DNA of 64,000 nt from Sphingobium sp. KCTC 72723. Lineage in GTDB: Bacteria; Pseudomonadota; Alphaproteobacteria; Sphingomonadales; Sphingomonadaceae. The notes beneath the pieces were generated by a model, which searched no databases, was not told the origin of the DNA, and worked only from the letters and a program-made list of their open reading frames with translations. The stretch covers positions 1,612,001 through 1,676,000 of the forward strand of contig NZ_CP060388.1 in assembly GCF_014280435.1 (NCBI RefSeq), in the 5' to 3' direction. Below, in pieces: positions 10,243 through 19,802 of this stretch. Each line of letters starts with the position of its first letter. Position 1 is the stretch's first letter. The position numbers and the translations under genes are program-made.

Positions 10243-10995
10243 TTACCCCACAGCCGCAGCAGCCGCCGCGATCACCGGCGCAAATTTCGCTGCCGTCAGG
10301 CTCGCGCCGCCGACCAGCCCGCCATCGACATCGGCAATGGCCATCAATTCGGCCGCGTTGTCGCCATTCATCGACCCGCCATAGAGGATGCGCATCCCCT
10401 GCGCTTCGTCGCCGATCCGGCTAACCAGCTCCGCGCGCAGCGCCGCGTGCATGGTCGCGACTGCCTCCATCGTGGGGATGCGGCCGGTGCCGATCGCCCA
10501 GATCGGTTCATAGGCAATCGCCAGCCAGTCCGCCGCCGCGCCTTGGGGCAGCGACGCCAGCAACTGCGCCGACACGACCGCTTCAGCGTCACCCGCGTCC
10601 CGCACGTCCAGGCTTTCACCCACGCACAATATGACGTTCAGCCCCGCCGCCTTGGCCGTCAGCGCCTTGGCCGCAACGTCCGCGTCGGTTTCGGCCTGGT
10701 CCTGCCGCCGTTCGCTATGGCCCACGATGGTCCAGCTTGCGCCTGCCTGCGCCAACATCGCGGCGGACAGGCATCCGGTATGCGCGCCATTGCCATTCTG
10801 GTGGCAATCCTGCGCGCCAATGAAAGCGCCGCCCCTGCGCGCGTCCGCCGCGCCGATCAGCGTCGCGGGCAGGCACAGGCCCACTTCCACCGCCGGATGC
10901 GCCGCCGCCACGCTGCCGATCGCCTCGACATCGTCCAGTTGGGCCAAAAGGCCGTTCATCTTCCAGTTGCCGACAACCAGCTTGCGCCTGCCCAT
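10243..10995 (-). CDS. tpiA: Triosephosphate isomerase
   Basis: This 250-residue TIM barrel interconverts dihydroxyacetone phosphate and glyceraldehyde 3-phosphate. Catalytic residues are visible: Asn10 and Lys12 in GNWKMNG, the electrophile His93 in VGHSERR and the base Glu163 in AYEPIWAIGTG; the phosphate-binding GGSMNGDN follows. The start MGRRKLV has AGAGGGAA about 7 bases upstream. It precedes secG on the same strand, with a repeat element between them. Confidence 0.96.
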   Translation of the reverse strand: MGRRKLVVGNWKMNGLLAQLDDVEAIGSVAAAHPAVEVGLCLPATLIGAADARRGGAFIGAQDCHQNGNGAHTGCLSAAMLAQAGASWTIVGHSERRQDQAETDADVAAKALTAKAAGLNVILCVGESLDVRDAGDAEAVVSAQLLASLPQGAAADWLAIAYEPIWAIGTGRIPTMEAVATMHAALRAELVSRIGDEAQGMRILYGGSMNGDNAAELMAIADVDGGLVGGASLTAAKFAPVIAAAAAAVG

Positions 10996-11210
10996 TGAAT
11001 GATTTCCCTCTTTAACCTGTGGGTTGTTATTGCTGCACGTCACCCCGCCAGCCTTCCGCCGCCGCGTCTGTACGCAGCGTCTCCCCGGAAGATCATCGGG
11101 ACTGTCATGGCCGATGAACGGCGTTCGCGCATTTGTCCAGTGATAGCCTTGCCGCCGCGCCGTTCGGCGCTTAAAGCACCCGCAATCCTGCCTGTAGTTC
11201 GGACATTTTC

Positions 11211-13160
11211 ATGCTTGCTGTCTTTCGTCGCTTCATCAAATCCAGGTTCGGCGCGATCATCGCGGTTCTGTTTCTGGCCGTCATCGCGGGCGCTTTCGTC
11301 CTTGGCGACCTGACCAGCGGCCAGTTCGGTAGCACGTTGGGCGGCGGCGGTACGGCGGCAAAGGCCAATGGCCAGAAACTGTCCCAGACCGAATTTCAGG
11401 ACCGGGTGCAGCGGGTGTTCGAAAATGCCCGCCGATCCAACCCGGCGCTGACCATCGGCGAATTTTTCGCGCAGGGCGGCGCGACCCAGGTGTTCGATCA
11501 GCTGGTCGCCTCGCTCTCGCTGCGCGCCTTTGCCGATGATCAGGGCGTGCATATTTCCAAGCGGCTGGTCGATGCGCAGATTGCGCAGATCCCCGCCTTT
11601 CAGGATGCGGCGGGCAATTTCAGCCAGGATAATTTCCGCCAGCTTCTGGTCCGCGAACGGCTGACCGAACAGGCGTTGCGCGATGACATCAGCCGCGAAA
11701 TCCTCCAGCGGCAATTGCTGGGTCCGGTGGGGCTTGGCGTCAAACTGTCCGACTCCATGGTGCTGCCCTATGCCTCGCTGCTGCTCGAAGCGCGGCAAGG
11801 CACGATCGCGGCGATCCCGGCCGTCGCCTTTCTGGATGACAAGGCACCGACCGACGCGCAACTGGCCGATTATTACAAGCGCAACGCGGACCGCTTCACC
11901 ATAGCTGAGCAGCGCCGCATCCGCTATGCCGTGATCGACGCGGAACGCTTTGCGCAGGCGTCGCAACCGACCGACGCGGACATTGCCGCCGCCTATAATC
12001 AGAACAAGGCCAGCTACGCCGCCAAACAGACCCGCAATGTCGAGCAACTGGTGCTGCCGACGCAGGCAGCGGCCAAGGCGGTGGCCGATCAGGTGAAGGG
12101 CGGCAAAACGCTGTCCGCCGCCGCGCAGGGCGCTGGCCTTGCCGTCGCCACCCTGTCGGACCAGAGCCAGTCGGCGCTGACCACCGCAGCGGGCAAGGCT
12201 GTGGCCGACGCTGCCTTTGCCACAAAGCAGGGCGATCTGGCCGGGCCGGTGCGCGGGTCGCTGGGCTGGGTGTTGCTGCGCGTTACCGCGATCAACCAGA
12301 CCCCTGCCCGTCCGCTGGCCGCCGTGCGCGATGAACTCGTCGCCACCCTGCGCGTGCAGAAGGAAAAATCGCTGCTGACCGAATTTACCGGCAAGCTGGA
12401 GGACGCGATTGCCGATGGCGGCACCTTCGACGAAGTGGTCAAGGATAATGGGCTGAAGCTGGAAACCAGCCCGCTGCTGCTCGCTACCGGCAAGCAGGTG
12501 GAGGATCAGGCCTATGTCGTCCCCGCCGATGTGCAGCCTTTGCTTGCCCCCGCCTTTGCCATGAGCGCGGACGATGATGCGCAACTGGTGCCGATCACGC
12601 CCGACAAGCGCTATGCGCTGATTGCGCCGGGCGACATTGTTGCCGCCGCCCCGCCGCCGCTGGCCAAGGTCAAGCCGATCGTGCAGGCGCAGTATAAGCT
12701 CAATCAGGGTAACGAGAAGGCGAAGAAGCTGGCCGAGGATATCCGGGCCAAGGTCGCCAAGGGCATGAAACTGGCCGACGCCATTGCCGCTGCCGGGGTC
12801 AAGCTGCCCGCGCCGCAGGTGCTGGGCGGTCGTCGCGCCGACATCATGCGCGGGGAACAACGTCCCCCCGCCGAAGTCGCCATTCTCTTTTCGATGGCGG
12901 CCAACACGGTCAAAACGCTGCCGATCGGTCAGGATCGCGGCTATTTCGTCGTGCAGTTGAACGCCATCAAGCGCGGCGATGCCAAGGGTCAGCCGCAATT
13001 GCTGGCACAGGTGCGCGACCAGCTGGGCGAAGTGGTCGGCCAGGAATATGGCCAGCAATTCGAACGCGCCGTCGAAAAGCATCTGGGCGTCACTCGCAAT
13101 GCGCAGGCCGTTGCCGACCTGCGCAAGGCGCTGGCCGCCAACAATAGCGGCGAACAGTAA
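11211..13160 (+). CDS. ppiD: Membrane-anchored peptidyl-prolyl isomerase, PpiD/SurA-N type
   Basis: This 649-residue periplasmic foldase is anchored by a single N-terminal membrane helix (about residues 14-34, AIIAVLFLAVIAGAFVLGDL). A SurA_N-type chaperone domain follows (about 45-200), then a central parvulin-like domain (about 240-360, with the degenerate parvulin end LGWVLLRV) and a C-terminal region of similar folding. It helps outer-membrane and secreted proteins leave the Sec translocon. Family assignment is good; activity of the isomerase domain is not certain because PpiD domains are often inactive. The stop is one base before trpE. Confidence 0.85.
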   Translation: MLAVFRRFIKSRFGAIIAVLFLAVIAGAFVLGDLTSGQFGSTLGGGGTAAKANGQKLSQTEFQDRVQRVFENARRSNPALTIGEFFAQGGATQVFDQLVASLSLRAFADDQGVHISKRLVDAQIAQIPAFQDAAGNFSQDNFRQLLVRERLTEQALRDDISREILQRQLLGPVGLGVKLSDSMVLPYASLLLEARQGTIAAIPAVAFLDDKAPTDAQLADYYKRNADRFTIAEQRRIRYAVIDAERFAQASQPTDADIAAAYNQNKASYAAKQTRNVEQLVLPTQAAAKAVADQVKGGKTLSAAAQGAGLAVATLSDQSQSALTTAAGKAVADAAFATKQGDLAGPVRGSLGWVLLRVTAINQTPARPLAAVRDELVATLRVQKEKSLLTEFTGKLEDAIADGGTFDEVVKDNGLKLETSPLLLATGKQVEDQAYVVPADVQPLLAPAFAMSADDDAQLVPITPDKRYALIAPGDIVAAAPPPLAKVKPIVQAQYKLNQGNEKAKKLAEDIRAKVAKGMKLADAIAAAGVKLPAPQVLGGRRADIMRGEQRPPAEVAILFSMAANTVKTLPIGQDRGYFVVQLNAIKRGDAKGQPQLLAQVRDQLGEVVGQEYGQQFERAVEKHLGVTRNAQAVADLRKALAANNSGEQ

Positions 13161-13161
13161 G

Positions 13162-14679
13162 ATGGTCGCGGTTGCAGGAGACGGCGTCGCAACGGCGCGC
13201 GCGGCCTTGGCGCGGGGCGAATCCGCGCTGGTGTGGCGGCGGCAGATCGCCGACACCGACACGCCGATTTCCGCCGCTCTGAAACTGTTCCAGGCCGATC
13301 GCGGCGACTTCCTGCTGGAATCGGTGGAGGGCGGCGCAGTGCGTGGCCGCCACAGCCTGATCGGCTTGGCCCCCGATCTGGTGTTCCGGGCCGAAGGGCA
13401 GAAAGCGGAAATCAACCGCAACTGGGCGACCGATGCTACCGCCTTCACTCCGCTCAATGGCGGCGCGCTGGACGAATTGCGCGCGCTGGTCGCCGAATGT
13501 CGCGCGGAACTTGATCCCGCGCTGCCCGCCGCGCTTGCCTGCCTCGTGGGCTATTTCGGCTATGAAACCGTGGGCTTGGTCGAAAAACTCCCTCGCCCCG
13601 CGCCCAATGACATCGCGCTGCCCGACATGCTGTTCGTGCGCCCCACCGTCATATTGGTGTTCGACCGGCTGGCCGACGTGCTGTATCTGGTCGCGCCGGT
13701 GTGGAAGGGCAGCTTTGCCGACGCCGACCGCGCGGTGGAAGATGCGCTGGAACGGATCGACGCCACTGCCGCCCGCCTCGCCGCCCCGCTGCCCGCAACG
13801 CCTGCGCCCGTCGATATTGCCGATGTCGCGGTAACGCCGGTGCTGGAACCGGGCCGCTATGCCGCGATGGTGGAAAAGGCGAAGGACTATATCGTTGCGG
13901 GCGACATATTTCAGGTCGTCGTGGCGCAACGCTTCACCAGCCCCTTCACCCTGCCGCCGATCGCCCTCTATCGTGCGTTACGGCGCATCAATCCCTCGCC
14001 CTTCCTCTATTATCTCGACCTGCCCGGCTTTGCGCTGATCGGTTCCAGCCCCGAAATTCTGGTCCGCGCACGCGACGGCGAAGTCACGATCCGCCCGATC
14101 GCAGGCACTCGCCCCCGTGGCCGTAATGCAGTAGAGGACGCCGCCAACCGCGAAAGCCTGCTCACCGATCCCAAGGAACGGGCCGAACATCTCATGCTGC
14201 TCGACCTTGGCCGCAACGATGTCGGCCGGGTCGCCACCGCTGGCAGCGTGACCGTGACGGAAAGCTATACCGTCGAATTTTACAGCCATGTCATGCACAT
14301 CGTGTCCAACGTGGTCGGCCGCCTGTCACCGGACAAGGACGCCATCGACGCCCTGTTCGCCGGCTTCCCCGCTGGCACCGTGTCGGGCGCACCCAAAGTC
14401 CGCGCATGTCAGATCATCGCCGAACTGGAACCCGAAACGCGCGGTGCCTATGCTGGCGGGGTCGGCTATTTCAGCCCGGACGGCAATATGGACAGCTGCA
14501 TCGTCCTGCGCACCGCGGTGCTGAAGGATGGCGTCATGCATGTGCAGGCAGGCGCAGGCATCGTCGCGGATTCCGACCCCGACTATGAACAGCGCGAATG
14601 CGAAGCCAAGAGCGGCGCGCTCCTCGCCGCCGCTCGCGAAGCCGTGGCATTGGCACAGACAAGCGGCTACGGCCAGTAA
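13162..14679 (+). CDS. trpE: Anthranilate synthase component I
   Basis: This 505-residue chorismate-using subunit makes anthranilate for tryptophan biosynthesis with glutamine-derived ammonia from TrpG. The N-terminal part (to about 200) is the regulatory/TrpE N domain; the catalytic chorismate-binding domain contains GDIFQVVVAQRF, IAGTRPRGR, LLDLGRNDVGRVA, GTVSGAPKVRA and GAGIVADSDP. The ATG lies one base after the ppiD stop, so translation is probably coupled and the two genes share an mRNA. trpG is not in the window; downstream is a convergent gene. Confidence 0.95.
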   Translation: MVAVAGDGVATARAALARGESALVWRRQIADTDTPISAALKLFQADRGDFLLESVEGGAVRGRHSLIGLAPDLVFRAEGQKAEINRNWATDATAFTPLNGGALDELRALVAECRAELDPALPAALACLVGYFGYETVGLVEKLPRPAPNDIALPDMLFVRPTVILVFDRLADVLYLVAPVWKGSFADADRAVEDALERIDATAARLAAPLPATPAPVDIADVAVTPVLEPGRYAAMVEKAKDYIVAGDIFQVVVAQRFTSPFTLPPIALYRALRRINPSPFLYYLDLPGFALIGSSPEILVRARDGEVTIRPIAGTRPRGRNAVEDAANRESLLTDPKERAEHLMLLDLGRNDVGRVATAGSVTVTESYTVEFYSHVMHIVSNVVGRLSPDKDAIDALFAGFPAGTVSGAPKVRACQIIAELEPETRGAYAGGVGYFSPDGNMDSCIVLRTAVLKDGVMHVQAGAGIVADSDPDYEQRECEAKSGALLAAAREAVALAQTSGYGQ

Positions 14680-14691
14680 GGCGCCCTACCC

Positions 14692-14774
14692 CGTCATCCC
14701 AGCGAAAGCTGGGATCTCACTTCTTCTTCGGCGGTCGAAAGAACAATGAGATGCCAGCATTCGCTGGCATGACG
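14692..14774. repeat. Intergenic inverted repeat, CGTCATCCC-type family
   Basis: The left arm CGTCATCCCAGCGAAAGCTG and its extension to 14718 are reverse-complementary, with about three mismatches in 27, to the right arm ending CGCTGGCATGACG. Each arm folds on itself. It lies between convergent trpE and the extensin-like gene and could terminate both. Confidence 0.75.
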
Positions 14775-14785
14775 AAAGTGGGGAG

Positions 14786-15511
14786 TCACCGACACCCACG
14801 CCATCCCGTCGCGCCCCGCTCCGCCTGATCCAGGTGGAAATGATCCTTGTGCGCGGCATTATAGTCGGGCGACAGCACGGTCGAAAACAGATCGCACGCC
14901 CCGTCCCGCACCGCGCGCAGAAATTCCGCGTCGCGCGCCTTGCCGTCCCAGTCGTTCAGCACGCTGACCTGCCGCCCGTCGGCCAGCACGAACGCGGCGA
15001 TGTCGATCGCGTCGGCGGTCGCATGTTCGCTAAAATCGCCCTGACTGCGCCCGTTGATCCGCCGACAGCTATAGCTGCCGAAATGCCGCATGGAGGCCAC
15101 TTGCTGCCCATAGATGCGTTGTGCGGCAGGCTGCACCACCTGCCATTCCCATAGCTTGATTGCCGCCACCACCGGGCAGGATGGCGCAACCGACGCGGGC
15201 GACAGCGCAATCGCCCCATCCTCCCGCCGTAACCGGACCGCATCGGCAAAGGCGCATTGGTCCTTTCCCCCCGCCGCCACCGCGACATGCGCCACGCCCG
15301 CCTGCTCCAGCAACGCCAGGCATTGCGCCCGCTCCCCGGTCAGCTCCGCCAGCTTGCGCCCGGTGAACAGCCCGACCGGCTGGCCCAGGTCCAGCGCCGT
15401 CCACGGCATATCCTGTGGCCGCCGCTGCACCACGGCATAGCCCAGCAGCAACAGGGCCAGAAAACCGCCCCAGATCAGGCAGCGACGAAGGATCAGGTGC
15501 AGGCGACGCAT
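14786..15511 (-). CDS. Extensin-like C-terminal domain protein, membrane-anchored
   Basis: This 241-residue protein has an N-terminal membrane helix (about residues 12-28, IWGGFLALLLLGYAVV) followed by the Extensin_like_C domain of Proteobacteria (about 60-238). Conserved blocks are YGQQVASMRHFGSYSCRR, SEHATADAIDIAAF and the end YNAAHKDHFHLD, which resemble the His/Asp zinc-site motifs of cell-wall-acting metallopeptidases of the VanY/MepA type. The role is unproven; an envelope or peptidoglycan function in the periplasm is likely. The ATG starts three bases after the stop of the Nudix gene, so the two form an operon. Confidence 0.8.
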   Translation of the reverse strand: MRRLHLILRRCLIWGGFLALLLLGYAVVQRRPQDMPWTALDLGQPVGLFTGRKLAELTGERAQCLALLEQAGVAHVAVAAGGKDQCAFADAVRLRREDGAIALSPASVAPSCPVVAAIKLWEWQVVQPAAQRIYGQQVASMRHFGSYSCRRINGRSQGDFSEHATADAIDIAAFVLADGRQVSVLNDWDGKARDAEFLRAVRDGACDLFSTVLSPDYNAAHKDHFHLDQAERGATGWRGCR

Positions 15512-15514
15512 CCC

Positions 15515-16285
15515 CTAACCACGCCGGGCGCGGGCCAAAGGTTCCGACGTGACGGGATAGCCCAGATGATCGGGGATGCACAAATGCCGCTCGCCATCAC
15601 GATCCTCCATCCACGGACGGACCTTGTCGACCGGATGCGCGGCGGCATGAGCGACGATCTCGGCATGGCTGCGCCCCAGCGCCAGCCGTTCCAGATTGCG
15701 CCGCGTGGGAAAGATCACATGCCCATCCCCCGCGTCGCACCGCGCCAGCGTCTCGGCGGCGCTGGCCCAGAACAGCCGCACATTCTCGGTCGCATCCACG
15801 CTCGCATCCTGCCCGTCGGGCGCGCGGACGATATAGAAGCGCGTGTCATAGACGCGGATCGCCCGCTCGCGCGGCGCGGGATGCCACCGGGCGAAAGGGG
15901 TGAACTGGTCCAGCGCCAGCATCAACCCATGGCCGTCGAGCAGATCGCCCAGCATCGCCCCCGCCAGCAACCCCGCCCGGACCGCCGCGACACCCGCCGC
16001 ATCGACTGCGCCGGTCAGCCCCACGCCCAGCCCGCTTTCCTCGATCGTCTCGCGCACCACCGCGATCCGCGCTGCCGCCTCGTCCGGGTCCAGCCCATGG
16101 GCGATCCGCGCCGCCAGCATGTGGTCCGACGGATCGACTGCTCCACCGGGGAACACCAACGCACCGGCGGCAAAAACCATGGTCGATGCGCGTTCCATCA
16201 TCAATATCTCAGGCGGCCCATCGGCCCGGTCGCGCACGATCACCACCGTCGCGGCGGCACGCCCCGCATCATCCAAATCCATCAT
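15515..16285 (-). CDS. Nudix hydrolase, NUDT19/CoA-diphosphatase-like
   Basis: This 256-residue protein carries a Nudix signature with the long insertion typical of the NUDT7/NUDT19 side of the family: LVFPGGAVDP near residue 45 and RETIEESG near residue 80. The C-terminal half (ARWHPAPRERAIRVYDTRFYIV) also matches that group. Such enzymes cleave nucleoside diphosphate derivatives, often acyl-CoA; the substrate here is not known. Two adjacent ATGs at the start are equally possible. It is first in an operon with the extensin-like gene. Confidence 0.82.
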   Translation of the reverse strand: MMDLDDAGRAAATVVIVRDRADGPPEILMMERASTMVFAAGALVFPGGAVDPSDHMLAARIAHGLDPDEAAARIAVVRETIEESGLGVGLTGAVDAAGVAAVRAGLLAGAMLGDLLDGHGLMLALDQFTPFARWHPAPRERAIRVYDTRFYIVRAPDGQDASVDATENVRLFWASAAETLARCDAGDGHVIFPTRRNLERLALGRSHAEIVAHAAAHPVDKVRPWMEDRDGERHLCIPDHLGYPVTSEPLARARRG

Positions 16286-16338
16286 GGCCCAAGTCTAGGC
16301 CCGTTGCCGCCCTGCGGTAAAGCCCGCCATGGGAATCG

Positions 16339-17907
16339 CTAATCCACCGCGATCCCCTGCGCCGCCAGCCAGTCGCGCACCAGGGCCAGTGCGCCTTCAT
16401 GCCGTTTCCACCGCGCCACGGCGTCGGCGTTGATCGGCTGGCGCACCTGCGCCGCGCTCGGCGTCGCCACCGCTGCGCTATTTTCGTGGAACGACAGGCA
16501 GGCCGCGTCCCAATCCAGCCCGCAATGGGCCAGCATCGCGCGCGTCTGCCCCTCCTGATCCGCCACCAGCGCCTCATAGGACAGTGCCAGCAACCGCCCC
16601 GGAAACAGCCGTTCCCACATCGCCATCAGCCGGTCGAACCGCACATAGTAACGCGCAATGTCCATCAGGTCGTAGCTATAGGCATAATAGGTCGACTGGC
16701 TGGCGAACAGATTTTTATAATTGCTCCACAGCGTATCCATCGGGTGCCGCCGCAGGCACACCACCCGCGCATCGGGCAGGCTGTGCAATATATGGCCGAT
16801 ATACAGGAAGTTGGCGGGCAGCTTGTCGACGAAGCGCGCCTTGCCCTCCGGCCGGTGGTGGCTCGCCCGCGCCAGATAGGCCCGCCCCATCGCCGCCGGG
16901 TCCGCCGCCCCGCTTGCGACTATCGTCTCCGCGTCGATCACCAACCGTGACCGCGTGCCGGAAAGCTGCTTCACCGCCAGCGGCATCGCCTGCAACTCGC
17001 CCGCCGATGCAACCTGTGGATGGGACGACAGTATACGGTCAACCAAAGTGGTCCCGGTGCGCGGCATCCCGGTGACGAAAATCGGCGCGTCCCCGCAGTC
17101 ATGGCCAACGCCCCAGCCCGATGGCGGCCCATCCCTAAACAGCCGATCGATCGCATCGAAAATCGCTGCATCCTGCGCGAAGTCATAGCCGATCGTCTGC
17201 TTGTGCGCCGCATTGGCCGCCGACAGATGCGCGAACGCCTGCGCCCCGTTGCCCATATCCTCATGGCTCTTGGCCAGCGCATAGCGGATGCGCAGCACAT
17301 CCTCGGCCCGCGTCGCGCCTGCCAGCGCCGCCTCCAGTCGCGGCACCGGGTCCGCCTCCGCCCGCTGCCGCGCGAGCAGGCTCAGCGCATAATGCACCCG
17401 GCCATTGCCCGGATCGGCCGCCAATATCGCCTCATAATGGCCGCGCGCCGCATCGATTCGCCCGGTAAAACCGCACGCCGCCGCCAGATTATAGCGATAG
17501 TCCAGATTGTCCGGTTCGCGCTCCACCGCCCCTTCAAACGGCGCGACCGCCCCTTCATGATCGCCCAGCCGCACCAGCACGCAGCCGATCGTATCCAGCG
17601 TCATCGCGTCATCGGGTGCTTGCGCCATCGCCTCGCGCGCAGCCGCGCCCGCCTCGCCGTCGCGCCGCAGCAGGATCAACAGCCGGGCATAATGGGCCAG
17701 ATGTTCCGCCGCCCGCCCCCGCGCGACCGCATGTTCGATCATCGGCAGCGCCTTGGCCACCTGTCCCGCCTCCGCCGCCGCGATCCCCAGCAGGAAATAG
17801 CCCGCCGGATCGTCCGGCCGCGCCTTCGCCAGTTGCTGCGCCGCCTGCGCCGCCCCCGCCAGATCGCCCCGCGCCAGCGCCGCGCGCGCCTGCGCCTCCA
17901 ACGTCAC
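16339..17907 (-). CDS. TPR repeat / sulfotransferase family protein
   Basis: This 522-residue protein has tetratricopeptide repeats over about residues 1-225 and a sulfotransferase domain over about 240-520. The 5'-phosphosulfate loop is FVTGMPRTGTTLVDRIL and the 3'-phosphate motif is RRHPMDTLWSNYKN, so PAPS binding is plausible. Such fusions resemble tyrosylprotein sulfotransferases; the acceptor is unknown. A GTG start at 17907 is preferred because it overlaps the preceding stop codon as GTGA; a longer reading to 17997 merely overlaps the upstream gene. It is the last gene of the PPIase-HupE/UreJ operon. Confidence 0.82.
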   Translation of the reverse strand: MTLEAQARAALARGDLAGAAQAAQQLAKARPDDPAGYFLLGIAAAEAGQVAKALPMIEHAVARGRAAEHLAHYARLLILLRRDGEAGAAAREAMAQAPDDAMTLDTIGCVLVRLGDHEGAVAPFEGAVEREPDNLDYRYNLAAACGFTGRIDAARGHYEAILAADPGNGRVHYALSLLARQRAEADPVPRLEAALAGATRAEDVLRIRYALAKSHEDMGNGAQAFAHLSAANAAHKQTIGYDFAQDAAIFDAIDRLFRDGPPSGWGVGHDCGDAPIFVTGMPRTGTTLVDRILSSHPQVASAGELQAMPLAVKQLSGTRSRLVIDAETIVASGAADPAAMGRAYLARASHHRPEGKARFVDKLPANFLYIGHILHSLPDARVVCLRRHPMDTLWSNYKNLFASQSTYYAYSYDLMDIARYYVRFDRLMAMWERLFPGRLLALSYEALVADQEGQTRAMLAHCGLDWDAACLSFHENSAAVATPSAAQVRQPINADAVARWKRHEGALALVRDWLAAQGIAVD

Positions 17908-18896
17908 GCCGTCCCCACGGTAAAGCCGACCACCCGTTCGATCATCCAGAAGCAGCCGACGATCCCCGCGCCATAGAGCGCCGCCTGCCGCACCCACTGG
18001 TCCCGGTCGAACAGCGCCGCCAATTTCATCACGCCCAGCACGCAGCCGACGAAGATCAACTGCCCCAGTTCGACCCCGCCATTGAAGAACAGCAGCCCGG
18101 ACACGCGCTCATCGGGCGCAACGCCCAGTTCACGCAGCACCGTGGCAAACCCCAGCCCGTGCAGCAGCCCGAACCCTGCCACCACCGCGAGTTGCCGCCG
18201 CCGCGTGCGCGCATCGGGTTCATCGCCATGCGCGCGGATCGCTTCGCGCGCCATGAACGCTATCGACAGCGCGATAACCGCCTCCACCGGCGGCACCGGC
18301 ACCGTGACCATATCGAAAAAGGCCAGCGCCAGACTGAGCGAATGACCGATCGTGAAGGTCGTCACCAGCGCCAGCAAAAACCGCCCCCGTGCCAGCAGAC
18401 ACAGGCATAGCACGAACGCCAGATGGTCCCACCCGCCCAATATATGGACGATCCCCTGCCATGTATATTCGGTCGCGATTTCCGGCAGCGCCCGCGTCCG
18501 CGCCGCCACCGCCCCGATCGGCAGCGCCAGCGTGTCGCCATCGGGCTGCAACGCCTGTTGCACCCGCGTGCCGGTGGCGGTGGACAGGAACGTGCCGCCA
18601 TCCACGGCCCATGGCGTGACGATGGCATCGTCCGCCCGGATCGCCCGGTCGCACGCGATGCTGATGGCGTATCGCGTGACCGTCGCCTCGTTCAACCGCT
18701 CACGCGCCGTTTCCCGGCACCCGTCCGGCAGCCCCAGCGCCGCGTTGCTGGCCAGCACTGACGGCACCGACGCGCTGAGGTCAAGGCTGCCCGGTTCCAT
18801 CCCCGGCTGGATCGCATAGTCGCCCACGCGAAACACATCGGCCTGCGCGGGCGCGGCGATCAGTGCGAGCAGCAGGATCGCCCAGCGCAGCATCAT
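17904..18896 (-). CDS. HupE/UreJ family membrane protein with periplasmic N-terminal domain
   Basis: This 330-residue protein starts MMLRWAILLLALIAAPAQA, a signal peptide, followed by a periplasmic domain of about 130 residues and then six or seven membrane helices. The helical part carries HupE/UreJ motifs: HILGGWDHLAFVL, TTFTIGHSLSLALA and GFGLLHGLGFA. Relatives in hydrogenase and urease clusters are thought to move nickel or cobalt, but this N-terminally extended branch usually occurs outside them and its role is unproven. The ATG overlaps the PPIase stop (ATGA), and its own stop overlaps the next start (GTGA). Confidence 0.82.
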   Translation of the reverse strand: MMLRWAILLLALIAAPAQADVFRVGDYAIQPGMEPGSLDLSASVPSVLASNAALGLPDGCRETARERLNEATVTRYAISIACDRAIRADDAIVTPWAVDGGTFLSTATGTRVQQALQPDGDTLALPIGAVAARTRALPEIATEYTWQGIVHILGGWDHLAFVLCLCLLARGRFLLALVTTFTIGHSLSLALAFFDMVTVPVPPVEAVIALSIAFMAREAIRAHGDEPDARTRRRQLAVVAGFGLLHGLGFATVLRELGVAPDERVSGLLFFNGGVELGQLIFVGCVLGVMKLAALFDRDQWVRQAALYGAGIVGCFWMIERVVGFTVGTA

Positions 18897-19696
18897 TGCT
18901 CCACCCGCACGCGATAGCCCTGTTCCAGTTTCTGCACTTCGGCCTCGACCAAAGTGCCGCTCTGCTCGCTCAGAAAATCCTGCTTCACCTGATCGCGCAC
19001 CGCCGGATAGGGCAGCATGGCCGATGCTCCCCGGTCCCGCACCCGCGCGAAATGCCAGCCGCGCGTGGACTGGAGCGGGCCGATCCACTGGCCGGTCGGC
19101 GTCCTGTTCAACCTGTCGAGGAACGGCTGGCCGAACATGCCGCGCAGCATCGACACGCCATAATCGGGCAAATCATGCCCCATCCAGAAATCGTCGCCCT
19201 TCACCGTGCCACCCGCGTTCAGCCGCGCCAGCAGCGCAGGCGCATCGGCAGGCATTTTCTCGAAAAACACATGGTCCACCGACAGGCGCGGTTCGGCGCG
19301 ATACAGGTCGCGATGCGCGGCATAATAGCCCATCAACTGATCCTCGCTCGGCTCGGCCGGCGCTCCCGCAATCAGGAAGCGCACCCGGTCGATCAGCCGC
19401 TGCTTGGTCGTCTTATCGGTCATGTGCATACCGCGATCCACCGCTTCGCGGAACAGCAGTTCGTCGGCGACATAATCATGGACCAGCTTGGCTTTGGCCG
19501 CTGCATCCGGCTTCTTGCCCGCCATCATTTCATAATCGTCGGACAGGCTTTTCTGCACCGACAATGGCACCTCGATCGTCTCGCGCCGCGCCGTCACCAC
19601 CCAATAAAGCGCGAAGATCGCCCCCGCCACCAGCAGAAACACCAGAAACGGATCGCGCCCGGCAAAGACACGCAACGGAGCAGACAGACGGCGCAT
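18893..19696 (-). CDS. Membrane-anchored PpiC-type peptidyl-prolyl isomerase
   Basis: This 267-residue protein has an N-terminal membrane helix (about residues 14-32, PFLVFLLVAGAIFALYWVV), a SurA-like helical linker and a C-terminal parvulin-like domain (about 140-250, ending TRGWHFARVRDRG). It probably folds exported proteins, perhaps the HupE/UreJ partner encoded next. The start MRRLSAPL is chosen over two upstream in-frame starts because AAGGGG lies about 8 bases before it. It is the first gene of a three-gene coupled operon. Confidence 0.8.
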   Translation of the reverse strand: MRRLSAPLRVFAGRDPFLVFLLVAGAIFALYWVVTARRETIEVPLSVQKSLSDDYEMMAGKKPDAAAKAKLVHDYVADELLFREAVDRGMHMTDKTTKQRLIDRVRFLIAGAPAEPSEDQLMGYYAAHRDLYRAEPRLSVDHVFFEKMPADAPALLARLNAGGTVKGDDFWMGHDLPDYGVSMLRGMFGQPFLDRLNRTPTGQWIGPLQSTRGWHFARVRDRGASAMLPYPAVRDQVKQDFLSEQSGTLVEAEVQKLEQGYRVRVEQ

Positions 19697-19802
19697 CAGC
19701 GCAAAACCCCTTATCATTCTCACCGGGTTATGACGATAGCAGCCCATCCCCCCTCTACGTCAAATGACGGATTGGTCGGGCGAGGTGGCCACCCCCTCTC
19801 AC

